From MED-G17 sp963991985 (lineage in GTDB: Bacteria > Bacteroidota > Bacteroidia > NS11-12g > UBA9320): DNA of 43,986 nucleotides. The translations under genes and the position numbers were made by a program. The stretch is taken from positions 1-43,986 of the forward strand of contig CAXDRX010000011.1 in assembly GCA_963991985.1 (NCBI GenBank), given 5' to 3'. Position 1 is the stretch's first letter. Each line of letters begins with the position of its first letter. Of the stretch, positions 8,359-17,664 are shown one piece after another. Under the pieces are notes generated by a model. The model was given only the letters and a program-made list of their open reading frames with translations. It was not told the origin of the DNA and did no database searches.

Positions 8359-9377
8359 GCTATCGAGCACCTTCCAATATAGCTTTGGTTAAATATTGGG
8401 GAAAGAAAAAAGTACAGATTCCCATGAACCCAAATCTCAGCTTTAGCCTCTCAAGTTGCCATACCACAACCACGGCTACCTTTCAAAAGGGAAATGGTGA
8501 AATAAGATGTTGGGTAGATGGATTAGAAAATCTAAATTTTTTGCCAAAAATCAAGGCATTTGTTGAACGTATTCAAGCAGATTTTCCGGAGGTAAGCCAA
8601 TATTCCATTTCCATAAAAACGAAGAATACTTTCCCCCATGGAAGTGGGATTGCATCTTCTGCCTCAGGTTTTGCAGCACTGGCGCTCTGTTTTGCAGATT
8701 TTTATAATCAATTGTACAATCAAACCATGAGCGAAGAATTTTGGCAAAGAGCCTCCGTTTGGGCTCGATTGGGTTCTGGATCTGCCTCCCGTTCCATTTA
8801 TGGCGGCTTTGTTCGATGGGGAGTTGGTGAGGAAGACAATCCTGAAAACTTTTCAAATCAATATGCCACTCCAATTCCAAAAACAATGATCCATCCTGAT
8901 TTTTTGGAAATTCAAGACACCATTTTACTTGTAGAAAACACCGAGAAGTCAGTCTCGAGCAGTGATGGTCATGCATTAATTGACAATCACTTTTTCAAAG
9001 AAGGAAGGATAACTCAAGCAAAAAAACATTTTACAGACTGCCTTTCAGCATTGCGCCAGGGCAATCAAAATTTATTGACAGAAATCATAGAGTCGGAAGC
9101 ATTGAGCCTACATGCCTTGATGCAAAGTTCTAAGCCCTATTTTATTTTGATAAAACCCAACACATTGCATATTATTCAGAAAATTTGGCAATGGAGAAGA
9201 CAAAAAAGGATATGGATAGTTTTTACCTTGGATGCAGGCGCCAACGTGCATTTGCTCCATCTCCACAAAGACAAAGAAGCGGTAGAAAACTTTGTAAAAA
9301 CAGTACTTTCTGGCTTTTGTAAAAATGGTGCTTACCTTCGCGACCGAATAGGACTAGGTCCCATCAAATTGGCTTGA
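8340..9377 (+). CDS. mvaD: Diphosphomevalonate decarboxylase
   Basis: ATP-dependent decarboxylation of mevalonate diphosphate to IPP. The 345-residue protein begins with the hallmark SNIALVKYWGK and keeps MNPNLSFSLSSCHTTTT, the GHMP loop HGSGIASSASGFAAL (about residue 100), ARLGSGSASRSIYGGF (about residue 140) and the C-terminal FTLDAGANVHLL with the catalytic-region Asp. The start ATG lies 19 bases inside the upstream GHMP kinase gene. The stop TGA overlaps the mevalonate kinase ATG by one base, so translational coupling is likely. Confidence 0.95.
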   Translation: MEKYEVSYRAPSNIALVKYWGKKKVQIPMNPNLSFSLSSCHTTTTATFQKGNGEIRCWVDGLENLNFLPKIKAFVERIQADFPEVSQYSISIKTKNTFPHGSGIASSASGFAALALCFADFYNQLYNQTMSEEFWQRASVWARLGSGSASRSIYGGFVRWGVGEEDNPENFSNQYATPIPKTMIHPDFLEIQDTILLVENTEKSVSSSDGHALIDNHFFKEGRITQAKKHFTDCLSALRQGNQNLLTEIIESEALSLHALMQSSKPYFILIKPNTLHIIQKIWQWRRQKRIWIVFTLDAGANVHLLHLHKDKEAVENFVKTVLSGFCKNGAYLRDRIGLGPIKLA

Positions 9378-10300
9378 TGTTAAAAAACAGCTTATACTAC
9401 GCAAAAATTTTGCTTTTTGGCGAGTATGGAATCATTGAAGATTCCATGGGGCTTTCTATTCCTTATGGGACCTACCAGGCTTCATGGGTGTTCGACAAAC
9501 AGAACGAAATATCCAACCGACATTTGCAAGATTTTTGTTCTTATTTATTAGAAAATAAAACACTAGATTTTTCGGTGTTTTTGCATTTGGATTTGTTCAA
9601 AAAAGATATAGAAGAGGGCTTAGCATTCAAATCTTCTATACCCCAAGGTTTTGGCGTAGGAAGTTCTGGCGCTTTGGTGGCAGCGGTTTATGACCGTTAC
9701 AAAAAAGAAATTGTGGAGAAATCAACACCCACAAAAGATAAATTAATTAAGCTAAAAAATATTTTAGGGAAAATGGAGAGTCATTTCCATGGAAAAAGTT
9801 CAGGGCTCGATCCACTTATTTGTTATTTTAATTTGCCTGTTTTGCAAACATCCAAAACGGAAATGAATACCGTCGGTTTGCCAAAAAACGCTCAAAATAG
9901 TCGAGGAGCCATTTTTTTGCTCAATAGTGGTGCACCCGGCGAAACACAACCTATGATTCAAATTTTCATGGAAAAAATGAAAGAAGAGGGTTTTAGAAAG
10001 ATGTTAAAAACCCAATTTAAGAAATACAATGATGCCTGTATTCAAGCAATCATTAAGGGAAACAAGGCACCCCTTTTCAACAACCTCAAAAAGCTAAGCT
10101 CACTACTTTTGGCACACTTCAAACCTATGATTCCTAAACATTTGCATGCCATTTGGAAAAAAGGAATTGAATCAGAAAAATATTATTTAAAACTATGCGG
10201 TAGTGGTGGAGGTGGTTTTGTTTTGGGTTTTACCAAAGACTTTGAAGCAACCAAAGCCGAATTGAAAGAATTTGAATTAGAGTTGGTTAGCACCCTATAA
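9377..10300 (+). CDS. mvk: Mevalonate kinase (GHMP family)
   Basis: Probable mevalonate kinase, 307 residues. The N-terminal YYAKILLFGEYGIIEDSMGL is the substrate/ATP motif 1, GFGVGSSGALVAA near residue 95 is the phosphate loop, SHFHGKSSGLDPLICY near residue 137 holds the catalytic Asp, and LCGSGGGGFVLGFT near residue 275 is motif 3. The ATG at 9377 overlaps the mvaD stop (TGATG); the TTG one codon upstream is less likely. The stop overlaps the next ATG as TAATG. Its operon position supports mevalonate as substrate. The other GHMP kinase in the operon could in principle exchange roles with it. Confidence 0.9.
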   Translation: MLKNSLYYAKILLFGEYGIIEDSMGLSIPYGTYQASWVFDKQNEISNRHLQDFCSYLLENKTLDFSVFLHLDLFKKDIEEGLAFKSSIPQGFGVGSSGALVAAVYDRYKKEIVEKSTPTKDKLIKLKNILGKMESHFHGKSSGLDPLICYFNLPVLQTSKTEMNTVGLPKNAQNSRGAIFLLNSGAPGETQPMIQIFMEKMKEEGFRKMLKTQFKKYNDACIQAIIKGNKAPLFNNLKKLSSLLLAHFKPMIPKHLHAIWKKGIESEKYYLKLCGSGGGGFVLGFTKDFEATKAELKEFELELVSTL

Positions 10301-11181
10301 TGTCTGGGATTTTAAGTAGGCAAAAATATTTTTTTCTCAAGTTGGCCGCATTGCTCAATGTGGTACGTTGGTACAATGTTTTGTTGGTTGCGCTCATTCA
10401 ATATACGACTGTTCTCTTTGTTTACGACAGCCGTAAAACCAAAATCGAGCTGATGTCTAATGTTCAATTGCATCTCATTGTTTTGGCAACTGCCTTTGTT
10501 GTCGCCTCGGGTTTTTTGTTGAATAGTTTTTACAATCTAGAAAAAGATCTCATCAATCGACCCAAAAAAACAATTTCAGAACAAATTGTTGGAAAACGAT
10601 GGATTATAAACACCTATTTCCTCTCGTCTTGTATTGGTTTGCTCATCAGTATTTTTGTCTCAAGAAATGTCTTTACCTTTTATTTGATTTTTTGTACTGC
10701 CATTTGGTTCTATTTTCATAAACTTCAAAAGCTACCCATTCTAAGAGAAGTTTCCGCTTCTTTCTTGTCCATAGCTTCTTTCGTTTGTATCGCCATTTAT
10801 TACAATATTTTCACCTCCTTTATTCTCGCTTATGCTACTTTGTTCACAATAATCATTTTTACGCGAGAGATCATCAAAGGTTTAGAGAATCATCAAGGAG
10901 ACAAAAAATTAGGATATTCTAGCTTGGCAGTTCTTATGGGAAAAGAATGGACCAAAAAAGCTCTCTTGGGCTTTATGGCCCTCAGTGTAGGCATCATTAT
11001 TTTTTTGATTCGAAATACAAGGAATATAGAATTCATCTACATCATAAGCCTACTGGGTTTGTTGATTGCCTTCGCAGGAATTGTATTGATCCAATCAAAT
11101 AGTTCCAGAGACTTTTCCCGAGTAAATTATATCTACAAATGGTTAATCCTATGTGGTCTAATGGCTACCATTCTTTTGTAG
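10300..11181 (+). CDS. UbiA-family membrane prenyltransferase with altered Asp-rich motifs
   Basis: A 293-residue protein with about eight predicted membrane helices, belonging to the UbiA superfamily. In Bacteroidota the gene at this operon position is often annotated as geranylgeranylglycerol-phosphate geranylgeranyltransferase, an enzyme of archaeal-type ether lipid synthesis. Motif 1, usually NDxxDxxxD, reads N75-S-F-Y-N-L-E-K-D83-LINRP, keeping only the last Asp. Motif 2, usually KDxEDxxGD, reads K193-G-L-E-N-H-Q-G-D201. Both positions are direct readings of the sequence. TAATG coupling to mevalonate kinase supports isoprenoid chemistry, but the acceptor substrate is unknown and activity is uncertain given these changes. 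The 3' end overlaps the convergent deacetylase-like gene by 17 bases. Confidence 0.82.
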   Translation: MSGILSRQKYFFLKLAALLNVVRWYNVLLVALIQYTTVLFVYDSRKTKIELMSNVQLHLIVLATAFVVASGFLLNSFYNLEKDLINRPKKTISEQIVGKRWIINTYFLSSCIGLLISIFVSRNVFTFYLIFCTAIWFYFHKLQKLPILREVSASFLSIASFVCIAIYYNIFTSFILAYATLFTIIIFTREIIKGLENHQGDKKLGYSSLAVLMGKEWTKKALLGFMALSVGIIIFLIRNTRNIEFIYIISLLGLLIAFAGIVLIQSNSSRDFSRVNYIYKWLILCGLMATILL

Positions 11182-12481
11182 TATCCGCCAAAATATTCTG
11201 ATAGACTTGTTGCCAACCTTTCCATTGATTTTCATTTCCAAGCGATTCATTGTGCCACAGAGAAGAATAAAATCCTCCAACATTTTTGATTTCTTGCATC
11301 AAGGTTCGATGCACAGCAATGGCTTCTTCTGGATTCATTTGATAATAAAACTGGGGAGTTATGTCCATAAAACAAAATGGAAAAACCTTCAATTTGGTGC
11401 GTTCATTTTTCTTTAAATCAAACCAAAAGAATGGAGCTGCAATGCCTGCGCGAAAACCTATTTGATCTGAGTAGCCCATAGAATATTCTTTTCTAATACC
11501 CAAATCCAAAAGTATTTGATAGGTTCTTGGCAACTGAAATCTTAAGTAATGTTGGCGACTTTGATCAATGGTCCTACCCATTAATTTTTCTAAATTGTCT
11601 TTCTCTTCCAAAAGTTTTTCAAGCTGGTGGAATGAGTTGTAGGAAGGATGAATTCCCACGCTCGTATTGGTCTGATTGCCAATTTTTTTTATCAATTTTT
11701 GAAAAAATTTATTCTTGATGGATAAGTTCTTATCAAATTTTCCCAAACTTCCAGTTTGGATAAAATATAAAGATTCATTTCCGTACTTCTGGTGCTGGGA
11801 AAACTGGAATTCATAACTGTCGAAAGGATCCCTTAGACGTCTCTTTCTCACTTGCCATCTTTTTTTTACCTTTTCTATTTCCCCACCCAATAGGTCTTTG
11901 GCATAGCCCAAATGGGTTCGGAAAAATTCTTTGTGACGATATTGATAGGCTTGATCGATATCAATTGTAGACAAAAAATTGAATGATTTGGGCTGAAAAG
12001 AAATATTTTCCTCCTCCTTGTTTATTTCACGAATTAAATCCTGAACCCAGAGGTTCACTACGGGCTTATCTAAAATTTTGTGGGCAGTCAAAATACTGTC
12101 AGAAGAAGAAAATCTTCCATGATGATCGTATGTTTTTGGGAAATACTCTTCATAACGAGAAACCAAGTAAAAGCACGCCGAAAAAATGTCATACCCAAAA
12201 GAACATCTCGGATTATGAAACAAAACTTTTGTTTGCCGAACAAGGCCAAGTGATGGATATTTCTCATCAATATTCTTTTCAAAAAGTAAGGCTTCAGGCA
12301 ATATCTGAAGGTCCGAAGTCAGCTCTTCCCTAGAATAGTTGACTTTATACAATGAGCTCTCTGTGAAGGTTTTTTTTGTTGTGACCAATTGGTAATCAAG
12401 TCCTAATAATTCATGGAAAATTAGATTTAATACATATTCCAGTCTATTGCTTGTTTGCTTACTAAAAATGATTAAAGACAA
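11165..12481 (-). CDS. Polysaccharide deacetylase-like protein (DUF7033 plus NodB-type domain)
   Basis: A 438-residue protein with an N-terminal region like DUF7033 (FGYDIFSACFYLVSRYEEY around residue 100) and a C-terminal NodB/polysaccharide-deacetylase-like fold: NFLSTIDIDQAYQY with the Asp pair near residue 172, GIHPSYNSF near 280, QLPRTYQILLDLGI near 315, and MGYSDQIGFRAGIAAPF near 340. There is no signal peptide. The usual HxxxH metal motif shows only one clear His. The proposed start is TTG at 12481; no in-frame ATG lies nearby. It probably acts in envelope polysaccharide metabolism, but the substrate cannot be told. It is 34 bases downstream of the acyl-CoA dehydrogenase gene and probably cotranscribed with it. 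Confidence 0.78.
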   Translation of the reverse strand: MSLIIFSKQTSNRLEYVLNLIFHELLGLDYQLVTTKKTFTESSLYKVNYSREELTSDLQILPEALLFEKNIDEKYPSLGLVRQTKVLFHNPRCSFGYDIFSACFYLVSRYEEYFPKTYDHHGRFSSSDSILTAHKILDKPVVNLWVQDLIREINKEEENISFQPKSFNFLSTIDIDQAYQYRHKEFFRTHLGYAKDLLGGEIEKVKKRWQVRKRRLRDPFDSYEFQFSQHQKYGNESLYFIQTGSLGKFDKNLSIKNKFFQKLIKKIGNQTNTSVGIHPSYNSFHQLEKLLEEKDNLEKLMGRTIDQSRQHYLRFQLPRTYQILLDLGIRKEYSMGYSDQIGFRAGIAAPFFWFDLKKNERTKLKVFPFCFMDITPQFYYQMNPEEAIAVHRTLMQEIKNVGGFYSSLWHNESLGNENQWKGWQQVYQNILADTTKEW

Positions 12482-12515
12482 AATTGCAATGCGTTGTTCG
12501 GATGCAAATATCGAG

Positions 12516-13670
12516 TTAAGAAGTTTTATAACTCTTTTTATCGATAATTATCTTGGCCAAGATTTCTTTTAAAATCTCGGAAGTTCCGCCACCGATGGGT
12601 CCCAGTCTACTGTCTCTGAACATTCGTGCCAAAGGGTAATCTTCCATATAGCCATACCCACCCAAGAATTGCAAGCACTTGTACATCACTTGATCAGCTA
12701 CTTGAGTACTTTTTAATTTACTCATGGTTGCTTCTTTCACTACGTATTCTCCTTTGCCAAGCCTTTGTGCTGTTTGATAATTGAATTGTTTGACAATTTC
12801 TATTTCGGTCGCCAATTCGGCAATTTGATGTCTTATGGCTTGAAATTCATTGATATTTTTCCCAAAGGCTTTTCGTTCACTTAAATATCGAAGTGTATAC
12901 TCCAAGGCTGCTTCAGATCTTGCATGGGCATTGACGCCCATGACCAAGCGTTCCAAGGCGAAATGCTCCATCAGGTATTGAAAACCTGAATTCTCCTCCC
13001 CTAAGAGATTTTCCCTTGGGATTTTAACGTCTTGGAATGCTATTTCAGCGGTATCTGAAGCTCGCCAACCAAGCTTATTTAGTTTACTCGATTGGATTCC
13101 TTGGGCATTCCGATCCACAAGAAAAATACTTATTCCTTTTGCCTTTTTATCGAGCGCTGTCTTTGCTGCTACCACCAAATAATCCGACAAGTGTCCATTG
13201 GTAATAAATGTTTTCGAACCATTGATGATCCAATTCTCTCCCTCCAATCGAGCATAAGATCTAATATTGGCAACATCACTGCCTGCAAATGGCTCAGTAA
13301 TACACAAACAACCCAATAATTCGCCGGAAATGCTTTTTCGCAAATAATGTTGTTTCAAATCCTCAGGCGCTTCATGATTTAAGTGTGTCATGGCCAAATA
13401 AACGTGTGCCCACACTGCAGCTGCAAAACCGCCAGAATTTATTCTTTGCATTTCTTCAAGAAAAATAATGGTATAAAAAATATCTAAGTTTAAGCCGCCA
13501 TATTTTTCCGGATAATTCAAACCGAAGTAACCTTGTTCGCCCATTTTTTTCCATATTGACTTATCGATTTCTCCCTCCCGCTCCCATCGGTCAATGTGGG
13601 GACTTACTTCTGCAGCCAGGAACTTTTGAAACCCCTCGCGAAACATCTGGTGTTCTTCTGTGAAATACAT
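12516..13670 (-). CDS. Acyl-CoA dehydrogenase, long-chain/isovaleryl-type active site
   Basis: FAD-dependent acyl-CoA dehydrogenase of 384 residues, the normal length. Family blocks seen are CITEPFAGSDVANIRSYA (about residue 135), NGSKTFITNGHLSDY, GWRASDTAEIAFQDVKIP, RKAFGKNINEFQAIRHQIAE and QFLGGYGYMEDYPLARMFRD. The medium-chain enzyme's catalytic Glu (YEGT) is replaced by GPIGGGTSEI, while the ALERLVMG segment keeps the Glu used by long-chain and isovaleryl dehydrogenases. The active site is therefore of that alternative layout. ATG start at 13670; a TATATTTG box (minus strand, 13692-13699) lies about 21 bases upstream. It likely acts in fatty-acid or branched-chain amino-acid degradation. 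Confidence 0.92.
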   Translation of the reverse strand: MYFTEEHQMFREGFQKFLAAEVSPHIDRWEREGEIDKSIWKKMGEQGYFGLNYPEKYGGLNLDIFYTIIFLEEMQRINSGGFAAAVWAHVYLAMTHLNHEAPEDLKQHYLRKSISGELLGCLCITEPFAGSDVANIRSYARLEGENWIINGSKTFITNGHLSDYLVVAAKTALDKKAKGISIFLVDRNAQGIQSSKLNKLGWRASDTAEIAFQDVKIPRENLLGEENSGFQYLMEHFALERLVMGVNAHARSEAALEYTLRYLSERKAFGKNINEFQAIRHQIAELATEIEIVKQFNYQTAQRLGKGEYVVKEATMSKLKSTQVADQVMYKCLQFLGGYGYMEDYPLARMFRDSRLGPIGGGTSEILKEILAKIIIDKKSYKTS

Positions 13671-13806
13671 GTAGCAAAAAGTAAATTAAATCAAATATAT
13701 CCAATGAAGACCAAATTGGTTCTTATTCAAAATCGGTTTAATTTAGTAAATGACAGGACCCATCAGTATTTGTTTTAAATCCTTTAATTTGCAGATAATT
13801 TTGAGG

Positions 13807-16587
13807 ATGCGAAAATTGTTCATTTCAATTTTTCTGCTGTTCTTTGGGCAGGTCTTGTTTGGTCAAAACATCTTGCAAGGAGTTGTCAAAGATGCTTCCA
13901 ACAATGAGGAAATCATGGGCGCCAATATCCTAGTGGAAGGCACCCAAATTGGAACGTTTACCGATGAAAATGGAACATTTGAATTGAAAATAAACAATGC
14001 TTTGCCCGTAACGCTAGTGGTAAGTTTTATTTCCTACCAAGAAAAAAGAGTTGTCGTTAAATCCTCCACTTACTTAAAAATAAAACTTCAGGCCTCAGAC
14101 AACCAACTTCAACAAATGGTTTTTAAAGGACAAAAAATCACCGAAAAACAGTCGGAAGAACCACTAACCATTGAGTCATTGAGTCTAAAAGCCATTAAAG
14201 AAACACCAAGTGACAACTTTTATGATGGTCTCGGCAATTTGAAAGGGGTAGATCTTACCGCGGCAAGTATGGGATTCAAAGTTATCAATACAAGAGGTTT
14301 CAATAGCACAAGTCCCGTCCGATCATTGCAAATTATTGATGGTGTTGACAATCAATCCCCGGGGTTAAATTTTTCCCTAGGCAATTTTTTGGGCGCCAGC
14401 GAATTGGATGTTCAAAAAGTGGAAATTATTTCAGGTGCTAGTTCCTCTTTTTATGGCCCTGGGGCTTTCAATGGCGTGGTCAATATGACCACCAAAAATC
14501 CATTTGCGCATCGGGGTCTCACCACCATGGTGAAGGGGGGGGAAAGGCAGTTGATTGAGGGTAGCATTCGCTGGGCAGATGTTTTGAAAGACAAAACGGG
14601 TTTGGATGTTTTCGCCTACAAATTGAATTTGTATTATATGCAAGCATATGATTGGGAAGCCAACAATGAAGACCCCATCAACGGATCTCTTGTAGATGCA
14701 AGCAATCCCGGAGGATATGATAAAGTCAATACTTATGGAGATGAGTTCTCGGTCGATTATTCCACCTATACTATTAAAGACCCCGAAAGATTTTTGGGTC
14801 GAATCTATAGAACTGGCTATCGGGAAAAAGACTTAGTAGACTACAACAGTTACAATGGGAAAGCAAGCCTTGGTTTATATTACAGAACACATAAAAAAAG
14901 GAAAGAAGATTCTCCCGAGTTGATTTTGAATTCAAATTTTGGAACGGGAACTACCGTATACCAGGGAGACAACCGATTTAGTCTTCGTGACATTTTGTTT
15001 TTCCAACATCGCCTAGAATACCGCAAAAAAGGTGACTTTTTTTTTCGTGTGTACGCAACACATGAAAATGCGGGAAATAGTTTTGACCCCTATTTTACAG
15101 CCCAAAAATTACAAAATCGTTCCAAAAGCAACAAAACTTGGGTTGATGATTATTCTCGTTATTTTGGCAATGTTATTAATGGAGCAGGATACCCAACAAT
15201 ACAATGGCCCAATCCTTTTGACACCGCCAAGGCCATCCAATGGGAAATAGACAATCAAGATTCTATCATCAAATGGCACAAAGATGCGGCCAATTACGCC
15301 AACAAAAAGAATGGATTCAACCTAAGTTCAGACCGAGACTTTCTGATCCCAGGGACACCAGAATTTGACCAAGCTTTTAATGAAATTGTATCCAAAAAGA
15401 ACAATGAAGGAGAAGGAGGCACTCGTTTTTTTGATAAATCTGCCTTGTATCATGCCCATGGGGAAAAAATTTGGACCACCAACTTCTTGGACGAGCTGAG
15501 AATAGGAGGAAATACTCGCTTGTATATGCCCAATTCTGAAGGCACCATTTTCTATGATACTGCCAATACGCGCATAAGCAATAGAGAATTTGGGCTCTAT
15601 GCAGGCTTCAAAAAAACTTTTTTTCATGAAAGAGCCATTCTCAATGCCTCTTTTCGAACAGACAAAAACGAAAATTTTGACTTTGTTTATTCTCCAGCGG
15701 CATCTTTTGTTTTGAAACCAAGTAGAAAAGACTATCTGAGATTTTCTTTTAGTTCTGGAGTGAGAAATCCAACCCTCTCCGATCAATTTTTATTCTTGGA
15801 TGTGGGCCCTGCCATCTTGAGTGGAAATTTAAATGGTGCGCAAAACCTAGTTACTTACCAGTCCTTTATTGACCACATACGACAAATAGACCGACCATTG
15901 GATTCGCTGAAGCGATTTGATATTCAGGGAATCAAACCAGAGCAAGTGAAAACATTTGAAATGGGTTACCGGACCACCTTTGCTGAAAAACTTTTTGTCG
16001 ATGCCAGCTATTACTTCAATATTTACAACAATTTCATTGGTTACAAATTGGGTGTCCAATCAAAATTTGATGAAATAAGTGGTAATCCCTATCAAACCAA
16101 ATTTTACCGATATTCAGCCAATTCCAACAACCGCGTTACAACACAAGGATTTGCCATTGGATTGAATTACTATTTCAAAAAGTATTACCAACTGATGGGA
16201 AATTATTCATGGAACAAATTGGTACAAACCATCGAAGACGATCCTATTATCCCGGCATTTAATACCCCTGAACACAAATTTAATTTGGGTTTTTCGGCTA
16301 GGGATTTGGTCTTGAAAATAGGACAAAAAACAATTAAGTATATTGGATTTAATATCAATTACAAATGGATAGAAGGCTTTCTATTTGAAGGTTCTCCTCA
16401 GTTTACAGGAAATATTCCCACCTATGACTTGTTGAATGCCCAATTAAATTATCAAGTAGAAAAATGGCATACGACCTTTAAGTTGGGTGCTTCCAATGTC
16501 TTGAACAATATGCAATTTCAAACCTACGGGGGACCTAGAATCGGACGTTTGGCCTATTTTGCCATTCGGACCCACATCAACCCTTAG
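13807..16587 (+). CDS. TonB-dependent outer-membrane receptor
   Basis: A 926-residue outer membrane receptor. The ATG at 13807 is chosen because it opens directly into a signal peptide (RKLFISIFLLFFGQVLFGQ); an in-frame ATG at 13750 would put 19 non-conserved residues before it. After the signal come a carboxypeptidase-like regulatory domain (LQGVVKDASNNEEIMGANI), a plug domain (TRGFNSTSPVRSLQIIDGVD, VEIISGASSSFYGPGAFNGVV) and a beta-barrel ending in YFAIRTHINP. No SusD-like partner or iron-uptake gene adjoins it, so the substrate is unknown. A typical C-terminal aromatic barrel residue is not obvious. Its stop codon overlaps that of the convergent pseudouridine synthase gene. Confidence 0.93.
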   Translation: MRKLFISIFLLFFGQVLFGQNILQGVVKDASNNEEIMGANILVEGTQIGTFTDENGTFELKINNALPVTLVVSFISYQEKRVVVKSSTYLKIKLQASDNQLQQMVFKGQKITEKQSEEPLTIESLSLKAIKETPSDNFYDGLGNLKGVDLTAASMGFKVINTRGFNSTSPVRSLQIIDGVDNQSPGLNFSLGNFLGASELDVQKVEIISGASSSFYGPGAFNGVVNMTTKNPFAHRGLTTMVKGGERQLIEGSIRWADVLKDKTGLDVFAYKLNLYYMQAYDWEANNEDPINGSLVDASNPGGYDKVNTYGDEFSVDYSTYTIKDPERFLGRIYRTGYREKDLVDYNSYNGKASLGLYYRTHKKRKEDSPELILNSNFGTGTTVYQGDNRFSLRDILFFQHRLEYRKKGDFFFRVYATHENAGNSFDPYFTAQKLQNRSKSNKTWVDDYSRYFGNVINGAGYPTIQWPNPFDTAKAIQWEIDNQDSIIKWHKDAANYANKKNGFNLSSDRDFLIPGTPEFDQAFNEIVSKKNNEGEGGTRFFDKSALYHAHGEKIWTTNFLDELRIGGNTRLYMPNSEGTIFYDTANTRISNREFGLYAGFKKTFFHERAILNASFRTDKNENFDFVYSPAASFVLKPSRKDYLRFSFSSGVRNPTLSDQFLFLDVGPAILSGNLNGAQNLVTYQSFIDHIRQIDRPLDSLKRFDIQGIKPEQVKTFEMGYRTTFAEKLFVDASYYFNIYNNFIGYKLGVQSKFDEISGNPYQTKFYRYSANSNNRVTTQGFAIGLNYYFKKYYQLMGNYSWNKLVQTIEDDPIIPAFNTPEHKFNLGFSARDLVLKIGQKTIKYIGFNINYKWIEGFLFEGSPQFTGNIPTYDLLNAQLNYQVEKWHTTFKLGASNVLNNMQFQTYGGPRIGRLAYFAIRTHINP

Positions 16588-17612
16588 CCGTTGAACGTTT
16601 GGTTTTCTGCCAGTTTCCGCCAACGATTCAGCGCTCCTTTAAAATCTTCTGGCAACTCAGAATCAAACAATACCCAAGAATCGGTGGAGGGATGAACAAA
16701 ACCTAGACTCTTGGCATGCAAAGCCTGGCGTGGCAAAATAGCGAAGGTGTTATTCACAAATTGTTTGTATTTGCTAAAAACAACCCCTTTTAAAATTTTA
16801 TCGCCCCCATAAAATGAATCATTGAAAAGTGTATGTCCAATATGTTTCATGTGCACCCTAATTTGATGCGTCCTTCCGGTTTCTAATTGACATTCTAAAA
16901 GTGACGTAAAATGAAAGGATTCCAAAACCTTGTAATGGGTGGTTGCATGCTTACCCAATTCGGGGTCAGAATGAACTGTAAATTTTTTTCTATCCCTTAG
17001 ACTACGACCTATATTTCCTTGGATGGTCCCATGTTTTTCTTCAAAAGTACCCCAAACAAGGGCAAGGTATTTTCGTTGGATGCTATGTTCCTTGAACTGC
17101 AGAGCCAAATGGTTCAATGCTCGTTCGTTTTTTGCCACAACCAACAGCCCACTGGTTTCCTTGTCTATTCTATGAACCAAAACAGGCCGAACTTTTCCCG
17201 TTTTCATTTCCTTTTGATAACGAAAATATAAGGCATTCAAAAGGGTTCCTGAAAAATTTCCTACCCCAGGATGAACCACCATATTGGGTGATTTATTCAC
17301 AACCACTAGATCATCATCCTCATAAAAAATATCTAAAGGAATGTCTTCAGGCTCAACCTGGTAATCCTCGGGTTCCTCATAGCTTAAAACAACGACTTTG
17401 TCCCCCGGTTTTACTTTAAAATTGGCTTTTACCACCTGCCCATTAACCCTCACCAAACCCTCCTCCAATGCCTCTTGAACCCTAGTCCTAGAAACTTTTG
17501 CAATTCGATCTGCAACAAATTTATCAACCCGAAGCTTCGATTGATGGGCATCCACCAAAAAATCATGGCGGACATAGGCGGGAGTGCTTTGTTGATTTTT
17601 GTTGGACAACAT
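16584..17612 (-). CDS. rluD: RluA/RluD-family 23S rRNA pseudouridine synthase
   Basis: Pseudouridine synthase of 342 residues. An S4 RNA-binding domain (KLRVDKFVADRIAKVSRTRV, then VRVNGQVVKANFKVKPGD) occupies about residues 20-75. The catalytic domain contains HRIDKETSGLLVVAKN with the catalytic Asp, EKHGTIQGNIGRSLRDRKKF, and LECQLETGRTHQIRVHMKHIGH. The layout matches RluD, which in E. coli modifies helix 69 of 23S rRNA; the exact target here is inferred. The ATG at 17612 lies about 50 bases from the divergent isomerase gene. Confidence 0.92.
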   Translation of the reverse strand: MLSNKNQQSTPAYVRHDFLVDAHQSKLRVDKFVADRIAKVSRTRVQEALEEGLVRVNGQVVKANFKVKPGDKVVVLSYEEPEDYQVEPEDIPLDIFYEDDDLVVVNKSPNMVVHPGVGNFSGTLLNALYFRYQKEMKTGKVRPVLVHRIDKETSGLLVVAKNERALNHLALQFKEHSIQRKYLALVWGTFEEKHGTIQGNIGRSLRDRKKFTVHSDPELGKHATTHYKVLESFHFTSLLECQLETGRTHQIRVHMKHIGHTLFNDSFYGGDKILKGVVFSKYKQFVNNTFAILPRQALHAKSLGFVHPSTDSWVLFDSELPEDFKGALNRWRKLAENQTFNG

Positions 17613-17637
17613 TTAACTATTCTAAATAAACCTTGAT

Positions 17638-17645
17638 TATCTTCG
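17638..17645 (+). promoter_or_regulatory. -7 box upstream of the sugar-phosphate isomerase gene
   Basis: TATCTTCG matches TAnnTTTG at seven of eight positions, in the short divergent spacer after the rluD start and 19 bases before the TTG start at 17665. No convincing -33 TTG was found at 19-22 bases upstream. Confidence 0.45.
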
Positions 17646-17664
17646 CTCCAAAATTATCAAAACC

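Noticed and set aside
12516..13670. Inactivation of the acyl-CoA dehydrogenase because the YEGT glutamate is missing
   Set aside because: The long-chain/isovaleryl type uses a different Glu, and the equivalent ALERL position is present.
13750..13806. Earlier ATG for the TonB-dependent receptor
   Set aside because: It precedes the signal peptide with unrelated residues; ATG 13807 starts the signal peptide directly.
15328..15786. 152-codon open frame antisense to the receptor gene
   Set aside because: It is a shadow of a well-supported coding sequence, with no start context, no family motif and no neighbour on that strand.
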